Source: Aquabacterium lacunae
Lineage (GTDB): Bacteria; Pseudomonadota; Gammaproteobacteria; Burkholderiales; Burkholderiaceae_C
Assembly (NCBI RefSeq): GCF_004310865.1
Contig: NZ_SIXI01000001.1
Coordinates: 248,001 to 312,000 of the forward strand
DNA: 64,000 bases
Reading direction: 5' to 3'
The notes under the pieces were generated by a model. The model was not told the origin of the DNA. It worked only from the letters and a program-made list of their open reading frames with translations, and ran no database searches. Shown here piece after piece: positions 25,523-34,739 of the stretch. Each line of letters starts with the position of its first letter. The first letter of the stretch is position 1. The position numbers were made by a program, and so were the translations under genes.

Positions 25523-27163
25523 TCAGGGCAGCCAGGCGTCTTTCGCCTTGGGCTTCTTGCACAAGATGGTGGGGAAGCTCACTGGCAAGGTGTGCGGGTA
25601 GTCGCGGCTGAAGTGCAGCCCGCGGCTTTCCTGGCGTGACAGGGCCGAGCGCACGATCAGCTCGGCGCAATCGACCAGGTTGCGCAGCTCCAGCAGGTCG
25701 CGCGTCACGCGGAAGGCCGCGTAATAGTCTTCGATCTCCTGGCGCAGCAGCTTGATGCGGTGGCGCGCCCGCTCCAGGCGGCGCGTGGTGCGCACGATGC
25801 CCACGTAGTTCCACATCAGCAGGCGCAGCTCGTCCCAGTTGTGGGCGATCACGACCTCTTCGTCGGCATCGATCACCTGGCTTTCGTCCCAGCCGGGCAC
25901 CTTGGGCTGGAAGGACGGGATCTGGCGCTCGATGTCGTCGGCGCAGGTCTTGCCCAGCACCACACATTCCAGCAGCGAGTTGCTGGCCAGGCGGTTGGCG
26001 CCATGCAGGCCGGTGTAGGTGGTCTCGCCCACCGCGTACAGGCCGGGCATGTCGGTGCGGCCATGCAGGTCGGTCACCACACCACCACAGGTGTAATGCG
26101 CCGCCGGCACCACCGGAATGGGCTGGCGCGCAATGTCGATGCCCAGGCTCAGGCAACGCGCATGAATGGTGGGGAAATGCTCTTTCAGGAAGGCTTCGCC
26201 CAGGTGCGTGGCGTCGAGCCACACGTGGTCCAGGCCATGCTTCTTCATCTCGAAGTCGATGGCGCGGGCCACGATGTCGCGCGGGGCCAGCTCGCCCCGT
26301 TCGTCGTGCTCGGGCATGAAGCGCGTGCCATCGGGCAGGCGCAAGATGCCACCTTCGCCACGCAGGGCCTCGGTGATCAGGAAGCTGCGCTCCTGCGGGT
26401 GGTACAGGCAGGTCGGGTGGAACTGGATGAACTCCATGTTGGCCACCCGGCAGCCCGCGCGCCAGGCCATGGCAATGCCGTCGCCCGTGGAGGTGTCGGG
26501 GTTGCTGGTGTAGCGGTACACCTTGCCCACACCGCCCGAGGCCAGCACCACGGCCGAGGCCTGCAGGGTTTCCACCCGGTCGTGGTCGATGTCGAGGGCG
26601 TACACACCGTGGCAACGCGGGCCTTCCACCTGATCGGCCTGGCCCTTCTTGAGGTGCCGGTTGGTGATCAGGTCGACCGCCATCCAGCGTTCGCGCAGCG
26701 TGATGTTGGGGTGCTTGCGCACTTCATCGAGCAGCACCTCGTGGATGGCCTTGCCTGTGGCGTCGGCCGCGTGGGCGATGCGGCGCACGGCATGTCCCCC
26801 CTCACGTGTGAGGTGCAGGCCCAGCGGGCCATCGGGGTCGGGCGAAAACGGCACGCCGCGATCGACCAGCCACTGCACTGCCTCGGCGCTGTGGCGGGCG
26901 ATGAACTCGGCCGTGCGCTCGTCGACCAGGCCGGCCCCGGCCTCTTGCGTGTCGCGCACATGCGATTCGATGCTGTCGTCGCTGCCCAGCACCCCCACGA
27001 TGCCGCCCTGGGCCCAGGCCGTGGCAGCTTCTTCCAGGTTGCGTTTGGCCAGCACCACCACCGGCTGGGTCTCAGCCAGGTGCAGGGCCACGGTCAGGCC
27101 AGCCAGGCCAGCGCCGATGATGACGACGGGCAGCGGCGCGGCCGCAGGGGTGTGTTCGGACAT
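25523..27163 (-). CDS. nadB: L-aspartate oxidase
   Basis: NadB oxidises L-aspartate to iminoaspartate, the first step of de novo NAD synthesis, with FAD. The 546-residue protein has the dinucleotide motif [19 protein letters not shown] near the N terminus, the active-site region [27 protein letters not shown] and [17 protein letters not shown] 27163 (MSEHTP) is the natural start. It is transcribed towards the other nad genes from a short region shared with the divergent metallopeptidase gene. Confidence 0.96.
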   Translation of the reverse strand: MSEHTPAAAPLPVVIIGAGLAGLTVALHLAETQPVVVLAKRNLEEAATAWAQGGIVGVLGSDDSIESHVRDTQEAGAGLVDERTAEFIARHSAEAVQWLVDRGVPFSPDPDGPLGLHLTREGGHAVRRIAHAADATGKAIHEVLLDEVRKHPNITLRERWMAVDLITNRHLKKGQADQVEGPRCHGVYALDIDHDRVETLQASAVVLASGGVGKVYRYTSNPDTSTGDGIAMAWRAGCRVANMEFIQFHPTCLYHPQERSFLITEALRGEGGILRLPDGTRFMPEHDERGELAPRDIVARAIDFEMKKHGLDHVWLDATHLGEAFLKEHFPTIHARCLSLGIDIARQPIPVVPAAHYTCGGVVTDLHGRTDMPGLYAVGETTYTGLHGANRLASNSLLECVVLGKTCADDIERQIPSFQPKVPGWDESQVIDADEEVVIAHNWDELRLLMWNYVGIVRTTRRLERARHRIKLLRQEIEDYYAAFRVTRDLLELRNLVDCAELIVRSALSRQESRGLHFSRDYPHTLPVSFPTILCKKPKAKDAWLP

Positions 27164-27246
27164 ATCTGTGCATTTTAATGACCCCGCCAAAGCCCCATGG
27201 GGTGCGCTGCTACCATGCACCGCGAGTTTCTGTCGTGGAGCAAACC

Positions 27247-28167
27247 ATGCGGCTGGATGGACAGCGAGAAAGTGACAACGTCGATGACGTGCGGGGCCAG
27301 GGCGGCAGCTTCGGCGGTGGCCGCGGTCTGGGTTCGGGCGGTGGTGGCCTGCGCCTGGGTGGCGGGCGCCTGAGCCTGGGCACGGTGGCCGTGGCCCTGG
27401 TGGCCGGCTACTTCCTGGGCATCAACCCCATGACCATGCTCAGCATGCTGGCCGGTGGGCCGATGCCCGTGCAGCAGCAGGCCCCGGCAGAGCCCACCGA
27501 AGAGCAGCGCGAGGCCTCGAAAAACGACCCGGGTGCCCGCTTCGTGCGCCAGGTACTGGCCACCACCGAAGACGTCTGGAACGCCCAGTTCCAGGCCCAG
27601 GGTGCGCGCTACGAAGAACCGCGCCTGACCCTGTTCCGCGGCAGCACGCCCACAGCCTGTGGTCAGGGCGAAGCCGCCATGGGCCCCTTTTACTGCCCGG
27701 CCGACAAGCGGGTGTACATCGACCTGGGTTTTTTTGACACGCTCAAGAGCCGTCTGGGCGCACCCGGTGATTTCGCCCAGGCCTATGTGATCGCGCACGA
27801 AGTGGGCCACCACGTGCAGAACCTGGAAGGCACTTCCGACAAGGTGCATGCAGCGCGCCAGCGCCTGAGTGAAGCGCAGTACAACGCCCTGAGCGTTCGG
27901 CTGGAGCTGCAAGCCGACTGCTATGCCGGCCTGTGGGCGCACCACACCCAGCAAAGCAAGCAGATCATGGACAACGGCGACCTGGAAGAGGCCATGAACG
28001 CGGCCGCCCAGATCGGCGACGACACCTTGCAGCAAAACGCCGGGCGTGCCGTGGTGCCCGAAAGCTTCACCCATGGCAGCAGCGCACAACGGGTGCGCTG
28101 GTTCAAACGCGGGTTCGACACGGGCGACATCCGCCAGTGCGACACCTTCAACACCCGCACGCTCTGA
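27247..28167 (+). CDS. Neutral zinc metallopeptidase (YpfJ family)
   Basis: A 306-residue membrane-anchored zincin of the YpfJ / PF04228 family. A Gly-rich cytoplasmic stretch ([16 protein letters not shown]) is followed by one membrane helix (about 45-65), a linker and the peptidase domain. That domain has the zinc motif HEVGHHVQ and the family segments [18 protein letters not shown] and [15 protein letters not shown]. The substrate is unknown. ATG 27247 begins [17 protein letters not shown], as in relatives. Confidence 0.87.
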   Translation: MRLDGQRESDNVDDVRGQGGSFGGGRGLGSGGGGLRLGGGRLSLGTVAVALVAGYFLGINPMTMLSMLAGGPMPVQQQAPAEPTEEQREASKNDPGARFVRQVLATTEDVWNAQFQAQGARYEEPRLTLFRGSTPTACGQGEAAMGPFYCPADKRVYIDLGFFDTLKSRLGAPGDFAQAYVIAHEVGHHVQNLEGTSDKVHAARQRLSEAQYNALSVRLELQADCYAGLWAHHTQQSKQIMDNGDLEEAMNAAAQIGDDTLQQNAGRAVVPESFTHGSSAQRVRWFKRGFDTGDIRQCDTFNTRTL

Positions 28168-28195
28168 CCCCACACCCCACCTGAGGAGACCCCTG

Positions 28196-29173
28196 ATGCA
28201 CGCCTGGTTCTGCGAAACCCTGGATGGCCCCGAGGCCCTGGTCTGGAAAGAAGCCCCGACGCCTGAACCTGGCAAGGGTGAAGTGCGGGTGGCCATCCGC
28301 GCCGCCAGCCTCAACTTCCCCGACCTGCTGATCGTGCAGGGCAAGTACCAGATGCGTCCGCCCCTGCCCTTCGTGCCGGGCGCCGAGTTCGCCGGCGTGG
28401 TCGAAGCCGTGGGCGAAGGGGTCAAGCACCTGGCCGTGGGCAGCCACGTGGCGGGCTTCGCCGGCACCGGCGGTTTCGGCAGCCACACCGTGGCCCCGGC
28501 CGCCGTGCTGATGCCCCTGCCCCCGGTGTTCAGCTTTGCCGATGCCGCCGCCTTCCTGTGCACCTATGGCACCACCTACCACGCCCTGCTGGACCGAGCC
28601 GCCTTGAAAGCCGGTGAAACGGTGCTGGTGCTGGGCGCTGCCGGGGGCGTGGGCACCGCGGCCATCCAGATCGCCAAGGCCGCAGGCGCCAAGGTGATCG
28701 CGGCGGCCTCCACCGACGAGAAGTGTGCGCTGTGCCGCGAACTGGGTGCCGATGCCACCATCAACTACACCGTGCAAAACCTGCGCGACGAACTGAAAGC
28801 ACTCACCGAAGGCAAGGGCCCGGACGTGGTCTATGACCCGGTGGGCGGCGACCTGACCGAGCAGGCCTTCCGCTCGATCGCCTGGCGCGGGCGCCACCTG
28901 GTGATCGGCTTTGCCAACGGCGCCATCCCGAGCCTGCCGCTGAACCTGGCCCTGCTCAAAGGTGCTTCGGTCATGGGTGTGTTCTGGGGCGAGTTCGCCA
29001 AGCGCGAGCCTCAGAACAATGCGGCCTGCCTGATGCAGCTGGCCGCCTGGTACATGGAAGGCAAGATCAAGCCCGTGATCGAGCACCAGCTGCCCATGCC
29101 CCAGCTGAAGGAAGCCTTCACGCTGATGGGATCGCGTCAGGTGCGCGGCAAGCTGGTGCTGGTCAATTCCTGA
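28196..29173 (+). CDS. NADPH:quinone oxidoreductase-like MDR protein
   Basis: A 325-residue zinc-independent medium-chain dehydrogenase/reductase. N-terminal GroES-like half with FPDLLIVQGKYQ and PFVPGAEFAGVV; Rossmann half with VLVLGAAGGVGTAAIQIAKA. No structural zinc cysteine cluster is present, which fits the quinone oxidoreductase branch that reduces quinones or enoyl compounds with NADPH. GAGGAG lies upstream of ATG 28196. Its 3' end overlaps the convergent lipase gene by 11 bases. Confidence 0.86.
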   Translation: MHAWFCETLDGPEALVWKEAPTPEPGKGEVRVAIRAASLNFPDLLIVQGKYQMRPPLPFVPGAEFAGVVEAVGEGVKHLAVGSHVAGFAGTGGFGSHTVAPAAVLMPLPPVFSFADAAAFLCTYGTTYHALLDRAALKAGETVLVLGAAGGVGTAAIQIAKAAGAKVIAAASTDEKCALCRELGADATINYTVQNLRDELKALTEGKGPDVVYDPVGGDLTEQAFRSIAWRGRHLVIGFANGAIPSLPLNLALLKGASVMGVFWGEFAKREPQNNAACLMQLAAWYMEGKIKPVIEHQLPMPQLKEAFTLMGSRQVRGKLVLVNS

Positions 29174-30461
29174 CCAGGCGCGTGTCGGGCGAGCAGGTGC
29201 TGGGTGCCGGCTTGCCCGCAAAACGATCGGCCAGGAAATCACGGGCGGCCGGATAACCCACGGCCATGCCCGAAATGTGCGCCGAGATGAAGTTGCGGTA
29301 CTGCACCGGCGTGCCCGCCTTGCACACCTTGCTCACCCACTGCTCCACATCATCGCGGGGCATGACCTGGTCGTAGCGCGCCTGGTACACATGCAGCGGC
29401 ACCTTGGGGGCCGTGGCGCCGAGCCGGTTGGCCTCGACCACCTTGCGAACGGGTGGCTCTGACAGCAGGTCAGGCACCGTCACGTAATCGCTCATGCGTT
29501 CAAAAGGAAACGCCAGCAAGGTTTCGCGCGCACCGGTCAGGAACTGCCCGACGCAGGCGTCGTTGGCCTTGTCGATCATGGCGCGCCCACGCTCGTTGAT
29601 GTAATGGTCGACCGGGATCTCCGGGTAGGCCCGCGTCAAGGCCACCACCATGGTCAGGTAGAGGCCCGAGAAAAAGCCGCCGTCCACCTTTCTGGCGACA
29701 TTGGCCAGGTCCACCGGCACACCCCCTGCACTGGCGCCCACCAGTTTCAGTTCAGGGGCGTAGTCTGGCGCCAACTGGGCCGCCCAGGCAGTGGCCAGAC
29801 CCCCGCCCGAGTATCCGATCAGACCCACGCGGGTGTTCGCACCCGGAAGGCCCAGGGGCGCGAACGCCTGTGCGGCGCGCACTGCATCGAGCACTCCCTG
29901 CCCGGAGTTGCGGGCGGCGCCCCAGTGGGAATCCAGGCCTTCATAGTCGGGAATGGACAGCACCCAGCCTTGACGCAAGGCCGAATCGATCTGAAGCTGT
30001 TCCAGAGAACGGCCCCGCACCAGCGACTGCGAGGGTGCGCAGCGCAGGGTGAGTGCGTCATAAGCCACCTGGTAAGACACCAGCACCCGGTCTTGCGAGG
30101 GGGCATTGGGCGGCACGAGCACCGTGGTGATGCTGGCCACCGGCTGGCCCTTGCTGTCGTTGGAGCGGAACATGAGCTGCCAGGCGCGCGCGTTCATCGA
30201 GAACACGAAGTGCGCCTTGGGGTCGATCTCACGCACGCGCAGCACCGTGCCTGGGGCCAGCGCCTCCAGGGCCTGACGGCTGGGCTTGGCGTAAAACGCG
30301 TCGCTGTATGCGTCAGACGTGCTGGCCTGCGGCTTGGGAAAGACCTCGGGCAGGGCCTGTGCGTGCGCCGGCCGACCCAGGCCCAGCACACCGATCAGGC
30401 ACAGGGCCGCCGCAAGGGCCTGGCCCCGGGGCCGGAGGGATGACAGCGCGACAACCGACAT
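29163..30461 (-). CDS. Secreted lipase (LIP family, PF03583-like)
   Basis: A 432-residue alpha/beta hydrolase with a signal peptide (ALCLIGVLGLGRPAHAQA) and the nucleophile elbow GYSGGG in VGLIGYSGGGLATAW. The catalytic Asp/His region is near YQARYDQVMP and HISGMAVG. The arrangement matches secretory lipases of the Candida/actinobacterial LIP family, which are less common in betaproteobacteria. ATG 30461 gives the signal peptide directly. No chaperone or T2SS gene is adjacent; export would use Sec. Confidence 0.82.
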   Translation of the reverse strand: MSVVALSSLRPRGQALAAALCLIGVLGLGRPAHAQALPEVFPKPQASTSDAYSDAFYAKPSRQALEALAPGTVLRVREIDPKAHFVFSMNARAWQLMFRSNDSKGQPVASITTVLVPPNAPSQDRVLVSYQVAYDALTLRCAPSQSLVRGRSLEQLQIDSALRQGWVLSIPDYEGLDSHWGAARNSGQGVLDAVRAAQAFAPLGLPGANTRVGLIGYSGGGLATAWAAQLAPDYAPELKLVGASAGGVPVDLANVARKVDGGFFSGLYLTMVVALTRAYPEIPVDHYINERGRAMIDKANDACVGQFLTGARETLLAFPFERMSDYVTVPDLLSEPPVRKVVEANRLGATAPKVPLHVYQARYDQVMPRDDVEQWVSKVCKAGTPVQYRNFISAHISGMAVGYPAARDFLADRFAGKPAPSTCSPDTRLVRN

Positions 30462-30560
30462 GTTCGAACAAGTGCATGAATGACAGACGCCATTCTGCAC
30501 ATCTGACGAACCAGATCACAGACAAGACATACCCAGCCCCCCAGATGGGGCCCCACTTTT

Positions 30561-31772
30561 TCAAGGCGATGCAGGGGCTGTGTCTTGCAACACTGCAGGC
30601 GCAGGCCCCAACGCCCACCGCACATGGGCGCGCACCATGACATCGTCCGGCGAATCGCCCGCCTGAGTCAGCCAGGCGGTCAAGGCAGCCCGGAGTGCCG
30701 ATTCGACCACAAGGGGCACGGCCTGTTCGCCCCGTGCGTGCAGGGCATTGCCCATGGCCACAGCCAGGTTGCGCCGCCAGCGCGCATGGCCGATGCGCCG
30801 AATGGGGCTGCCTTCGGTCAAGCGCAGGAAGGTCGGCTCGTCCCAGGCCCACAAGGCCAGCAGGTCGGGTGCCGCCAGCGCAGGGCGCACATCGAAATCA
30901 GGCACCACGGCCCGCTGGGCGAACTTGTTCCATGGACAGGCCAGCTGACAATCGTCGCAACCGTAGATGCGATTGCCCATCAAGGGCCGGAGCCCTTCCG
31001 GAATCTCACCGGGGTGCTCGATGGTGAGGTAGGAAATGCAGCGGCGCGCATCGACGAGCCGATCACCCACGATGGCCTGGGTGGGGCAGGCCACCTGGCA
31101 CGCCGTGCAAGAGCCGCAGTGCGCAGTTTCGGGCTCGGTCAGCGGCAAGGCCAGGTCGACAAAGATCTCGCCCAGGAAAAAGGTCGAGCCCGCTTCGCGC
31201 GACAGCAGCAGGGTGTGCTTGCCGCGCCAACCCAGGCCACTCCGGCTGGCCAGCTCCACCTCCAGCACAGGGGCCGAATCGGTGAACACGCGGTGGCCGA
31301 AGGGCCCCAGGTGCAAGGCGAGGCGGTCGGCCAGTTTCTGCAGGCGTGCGCGCAGCACCTTGTGATAGTCGCGGCCGCGAGCGTAAAGCGACACGGTGGC
31401 GGCCTCGGGCTGCGCCAGGCGCGCCCACTCCACGGCCTGCCAACCGTCCGGCAGGCTGGCGGGCAGGTAATCCATGCGCGCCGTGATCACGCGCACCGTG
31501 CCGGGCACCAGCTCGGCCGGTCGAGCACGCTTGAGGCCATGGCTGGCCATGTAATGCATCTCACCGTGGAAACCACCTGACAACCAATCGAGTAAACCCG
31601 CCTCAGCACTTGACAAATCCACATCGGCTACGCCAATCTGAGAAAATCCCAGCTCCGCGGCCCATTGCCGCAACAGCGCCAGCACCTCGTGACCGTCGGC
31701 CAGCAAGCTCTTGGCACCTTCGAAAGGGGCTTGAGGGTCGGACGGCAAGAAGGGGTCAGGCGCAGCATGCAT
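30561..31772 (-). CDS. queG: Epoxyqueuosine reductase
   Basis: QueG reduces epoxyqueuosine to queuosine in tRNA, using cobalamin and two [4Fe-4S] clusters. The 403-residue protein has the helical start LLRQWAAELGFSQIGVADVD and DYHKVLR. Both ferredoxin-like cysteine motifs are present, CGSCTACQVACP and CDDCQLACPW. A C-terminal HEAT-like region carries WRRNLAVAMGNALH. ATG 31772 directly abuts the ATG of divergent tsaE. The true start could be later, but not past residue 25, where homology begins. Confidence 0.93.
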   Translation of the reverse strand: MHAAPDPFLPSDPQAPFEGAKSLLADGHEVLALLRQWAAELGFSQIGVADVDLSSAEAGLLDWLSGGFHGEMHYMASHGLKRARPAELVPGTVRVITARMDYLPASLPDGWQAVEWARLAQPEAATVSLYARGRDYHKVLRARLQKLADRLALHLGPFGHRVFTDSAPVLEVELASRSGLGWRGKHTLLLSREAGSTFFLGEIFVDLALPLTEPETAHCGSCTACQVACPTQAIVGDRLVDARRCISYLTIEHPGEIPEGLRPLMGNRIYGCDDCQLACPWNKFAQRAVVPDFDVRPALAAPDLLALWAWDEPTFLRLTEGSPIRRIGHARWRRNLAVAMGNALHARGEQAVPLVVESALRAALTAWLTQAGDSPDDVMVRAHVRWALGPAPAVLQDTAPASP

Positions 31773-32366
31773 GTGACGACTGTAGCAAGAGCGCCCCAAA
31801 CGGGTCCCGACGCGCGCCCCGCTGTGGAGGACAGCACCGTGTGGATCTCCTGGCCCAATGAAGCCGAATGCGAACGTTTTGCCCGCCAGCTGGCCGGGCT
31901 GCTTCGCCCTGCGCTCGCGGCAGGCGACAGCATCGTGATCGAACTGCGGGGCACCCTGGGTGCCGGCAAAACCACCTTCACGCGGCATTTGTTGCGCGCG
32001 CTGGGCGTTCAAGGGCGCATCAAGAGCCCCAGTTATGCCGTGGTCGAACCGCATGAGGCCGAAGGGCTCAGCATGTGGCACTTCGACTTTTATCGGTTCA
32101 ATGACCCGCAGGAATGGGAAGACGCCGGTTTCCGCGACCTGTTCGCCAGCCCCGGGTTGAAGCTGGTGGAATGGCCAGACCATGCCGCGGGGCTGCTGCC
32201 TCCGGCCGACCTGGCCCTGCACCTTGCACCCCAGGGAGAGCACGAACGCCATGTCAGCGCACGGGCGGGCACTGCACAAGGACGAGACTGCCTGACCCGC
32301 CTGCATGACGCTGGCTGGGGTCCGATGCAGGCGCCTGCCCACGCCTCTGCCGAGGTGGCGCCATGA
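31767..32366 (+). CDS. tsaE: tRNA threonylcarbamoyladenosine biosynthesis ATPase TsaE
   Basis: TsaE is the ATPase that works with TsaB and TsaD to make t6A37 in tRNAs. The 199-residue product has the Walker A LRGTLGAGKTTF, IKSPSYAVVE and HFDFYRF, and GLKLVEWPDHA near the C terminus. ATG 31767 overlaps the queG start codon region; a GTG near 31840 is a possible shorter start. Its TGA overlaps the amidase ATG (ATGA), so tsaE and the amidase gene are coupled, an order seen in many proteobacteria. Confidence 0.9.
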   Translation: MHVTTVARAPQTGPDARPAVEDSTVWISWPNEAECERFARQLAGLLRPALAAGDSIVIELRGTLGAGKTTFTRHLLRALGVQGRIKSPSYAVVEPHEAEGLSMWHFDFYRFNDPQEWEDAGFRDLFASPGLKLVEWPDHAAGLLPPADLALHLAPQGEHERHVSARAGTAQGRDCLTRLHDAGWGPMQAPAHASAEVAP

Positions 32367-33997
32367 TGCGCCGGCGTGACGCTTTGCAGCAAGGCCTGGG
32401 CGCCCTGCTCTTCACCCTGGGGCCGGCACAACTGGCCTGGGGCGCACAGCTGCTGGCCGTGCGCGTCTGGCCTGCCAAGGACTACACACGGGTCACCCTC
32501 GAATCGGACACGGCCCTGAAGGCGCGACATTTCCTGATGGGGCAGCCCGCACGGCTGGTGATCGACATCGAAGGACTGGAGCTGAACAGCGCCCTGAAAG
32601 ACCTGGTGCGCAAGGTGCGCGCCGATGACCCGTACATCGCGGGTGTGCGTGCGGGCCAGTTCTCGCCCAAGGTGGTGCGCCTGGTGGTCGATCTCAAGCA
32701 GGCCAGCCGCCCGCAAGTGTTCTCGCTCGAACCTGTGGCGGCGTACCAGCACCGCCTGGTGTTCGATCTGTACCCCACCCAGGAAGCCGATCCGGCCCAG
32801 TCGCTGGCAGCCGCCCAGTCTCCCACACCGGGGCTGTCAGGCAACCCCGGTGTGTCGGTCAAGCCCGCGCCAGTCTTGCCCAGCATGCCTGGCACCCCCA
32901 TGGGCACTGCATCTGCCACCGCAGCGCCGGCCACAGATTCGCCGAGCGTCTCAGGCAGCAGCGCGAGCAGCCCGCCCGCTCCGGCAACCCCGACCACGGC
33001 CACAACCAGCACGCTCACTGAACGCCAATCGGCCAGCGCGGCCGACGCCATGAACGACGCCCTCGACGAGTTCATCGGGGACCTGCATCGCAAAGGCAGC
33101 ACAGAACGACCGGCAACCGCCACCGCCAACGCCAACGTCGCCGCACCAGCCCCCCATGCGGGAGGCCCTTCGCCCATGGCCAAGGGCGGTCGGCCTGACG
33201 CCCGCCTGCCTGATGGCCGACACGACACCCAGATGGCCGCGCAACGCGAAGCCGACGCCAACGAAGCCGAACGCCGCACCGGTGCGCGCCGCCTGGTGAT
33301 CGTGGCCATCGACCCAGGACACGGCGGCGAAGACCCCGGTGCCATCGGGCCCACCGGCCTGTACGAAAAGGATGTGGTGCTGTCGATCGCCTGGAAGATG
33401 CGCGACCGCATCAACAAGATCCCGGGCATGCGCGCCATGCTCACCCGGGACGCCGACTACTTCGTGCCGCTGCATGAGCGCGTGCGCAAGGCCCGTCGCG
33501 TGGGCGCCGACCTGTTCATCTCCATCCATGCCGATGCCTTCCTGAACCCCCAGGCCAAAGGGGCTTCGGTGTTCGCGCTGTCAGAAGGGGGCGCCACCAG
33601 CGCCACGGCGCGCTGGATGGCCAACAAGGAAAACGCCTCTGACCTGGTCGGTGGCGTCAACATCAAGGGCAAGGATTCGCAGGTCATGCGCGCCATGCTC
33701 GACATGTCGACCACGGCCCAGATCAAGGACAGCCTGAAACTCGGCAAGGTGGTGCTGGGCCACCTGGGCAAGGTCGGGCGCCTGCACAAACCTCAGGTGG
33801 AACAGGCCGGTTTTGCGGTGCTCAAAGCCCCGGACATCCCGTCCATTCTGGTGGAAACCGGCTTCATCTCGAACCCCGAGGAAGAGGCCAAGCTCAAGGA
33901 CGAGTCCTACCAGGCCGAGCTGGCCGACGCCCTGATGACGGGCATCAGCCGTTACTTCGCCAAGAACCCGCCACTGGCCCGCAACCGGTCGGTGTGA
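32363..33997 (+). CDS. amiC: N-acetylmuramoyl-L-alanine amidase (AmiC-like)
   Basis: A 544-residue periplasmic amidase that cleaves the stem peptide from MurNAc during cell separation. Residues 1-28 form a signal peptide with a twin-arginine-like MRRRDALQ, as in AmiC. An AMIN domain covers about 30-135, and a Ser/Thr/Pro/Ala-rich linker about 140-310. The Amidase_3 domain follows, with zinc ligands in AIDPGHGGEDPGA, YEKD and SIHADAF, and the catalytic Glu in LVETGFISNP. The linker is long for the family. Translation is coupled to tsaE. Confidence 0.92.
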   Translation: MMRRRDALQQGLGALLFTLGPAQLAWGAQLLAVRVWPAKDYTRVTLESDTALKARHFLMGQPARLVIDIEGLELNSALKDLVRKVRADDPYIAGVRAGQFSPKVVRLVVDLKQASRPQVFSLEPVAAYQHRLVFDLYPTQEADPAQSLAAAQSPTPGLSGNPGVSVKPAPVLPSMPGTPMGTASATAAPATDSPSVSGSSASSPPAPATPTTATTSTLTERQSASAADAMNDALDEFIGDLHRKGSTERPATATANANVAAPAPHAGGPSPMAKGGRPDARLPDGRHDTQMAAQREADANEAERRTGARRLVIVAIDPGHGGEDPGAIGPTGLYEKDVVLSIAWKMRDRINKIPGMRAMLTRDADYFVPLHERVRKARRVGADLFISIHADAFLNPQAKGASVFALSEGGATSATARWMANKENASDLVGGVNIKGKDSQVMRAMLDMSTTAQIKDSLKLGKVVLGHLGKVGRLHKPQVEQAGFAVLKAPDIPSILVETGFISNPEEEAKLKDESYQAELADALMTGISRYFAKNPPLARNRSV

Positions 33998-34018
33998 GCC
34001 AGCAACCGAAGGTTGCGC

Positions 34019-34660
34019 TCAGGCTGCAGCCTGGCGTGCCTTCCAACCACCGTACAGCGCAATCAGGCCCGGCACGATGATCATGGCCAGGATGATCTTG
34101 CTCAGGTGCTGCTGCACGAAGGGAATGTTGCCGAACAGGTAGCCGGCTGTGCAGAGCCCCACCACCCAGATGACGGCACCGATCACGTTGTAAGCGGTGA
34201 ACTTGGCACGGTCCATTTCGGCCACACCGGCCACGAAGGGCGCAAAGGTGCGGATGAAAGGCATGAAGCGCGCAATGATGATGGTGACGCCGCCATGCTT
34301 TTCGTAAAACGCGTGGGCCGCATTGAACGCCTTGCGATTGAAGAAGCGCGAGTCCTCCCACTGAAACACCTTGGGCCCGAAGTACCGGCCGATGCTGTAG
34401 TTCAGCTGATCTCCCGCGATGGCGGCCACCAGCAGCAGGGCAATGGCCAGCGGCAAGCTCAGCGAGCCCGTGGCGGCCAGCGTGCCCACCATGAACAACA
34501 GCGAATCGCCTGGCAAGAAGGGCATCACCACCAGCCCGGTCTCGACGAACACGATCAGGAACAGCAAGGCGTACACCAGCGTGCCGTAGGCCTCGACAAA
34601 CTCCTTGAGGTGCTTGTCGACGTGCAGGATGAAATCGATGAGGAAGAGAATGACGTCCAT
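34019..34660 (-). CDS. DedA-family membrane protein
   Basis: A 213-residue inner-membrane protein of the DedA/SNARE-associated family. It has the conserved ETGLVVMPFLPGDSLLF and GDQLNYSIGRYFG, and the RFMPFIRTFAPFVAGVAEM segment with the functionally important arginines. DedA proteins include the undecaprenyl-phosphate flippase UptA and lipid scramblases. It is convergent with the amidase gene and divergent from mutL. Confidence 0.88.
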   Translation of the reverse strand: MDVILFLIDFILHVDKHLKEFVEAYGTLVYALLFLIVFVETGLVVMPFLPGDSLLFMVGTLAATGSLSLPLAIALLLVAAIAGDQLNYSIGRYFGPKVFQWEDSRFFNRKAFNAAHAFYEKHGGVTIIIARFMPFIRTFAPFVAGVAEMDRAKFTAYNVIGAVIWVVGLCTAGYLFGNIPFVQQHLSKIILAMIIVPGLIALYGGWKARQAAA

Positions 34661-34739
34661 GAGGCCATTATCGAGCGGCTGTGGCCCCCATCAGCCCCTT
34701 TCAGCCCCCTCAGGCAGGCGTGCCACGTAAAATGCGTGG

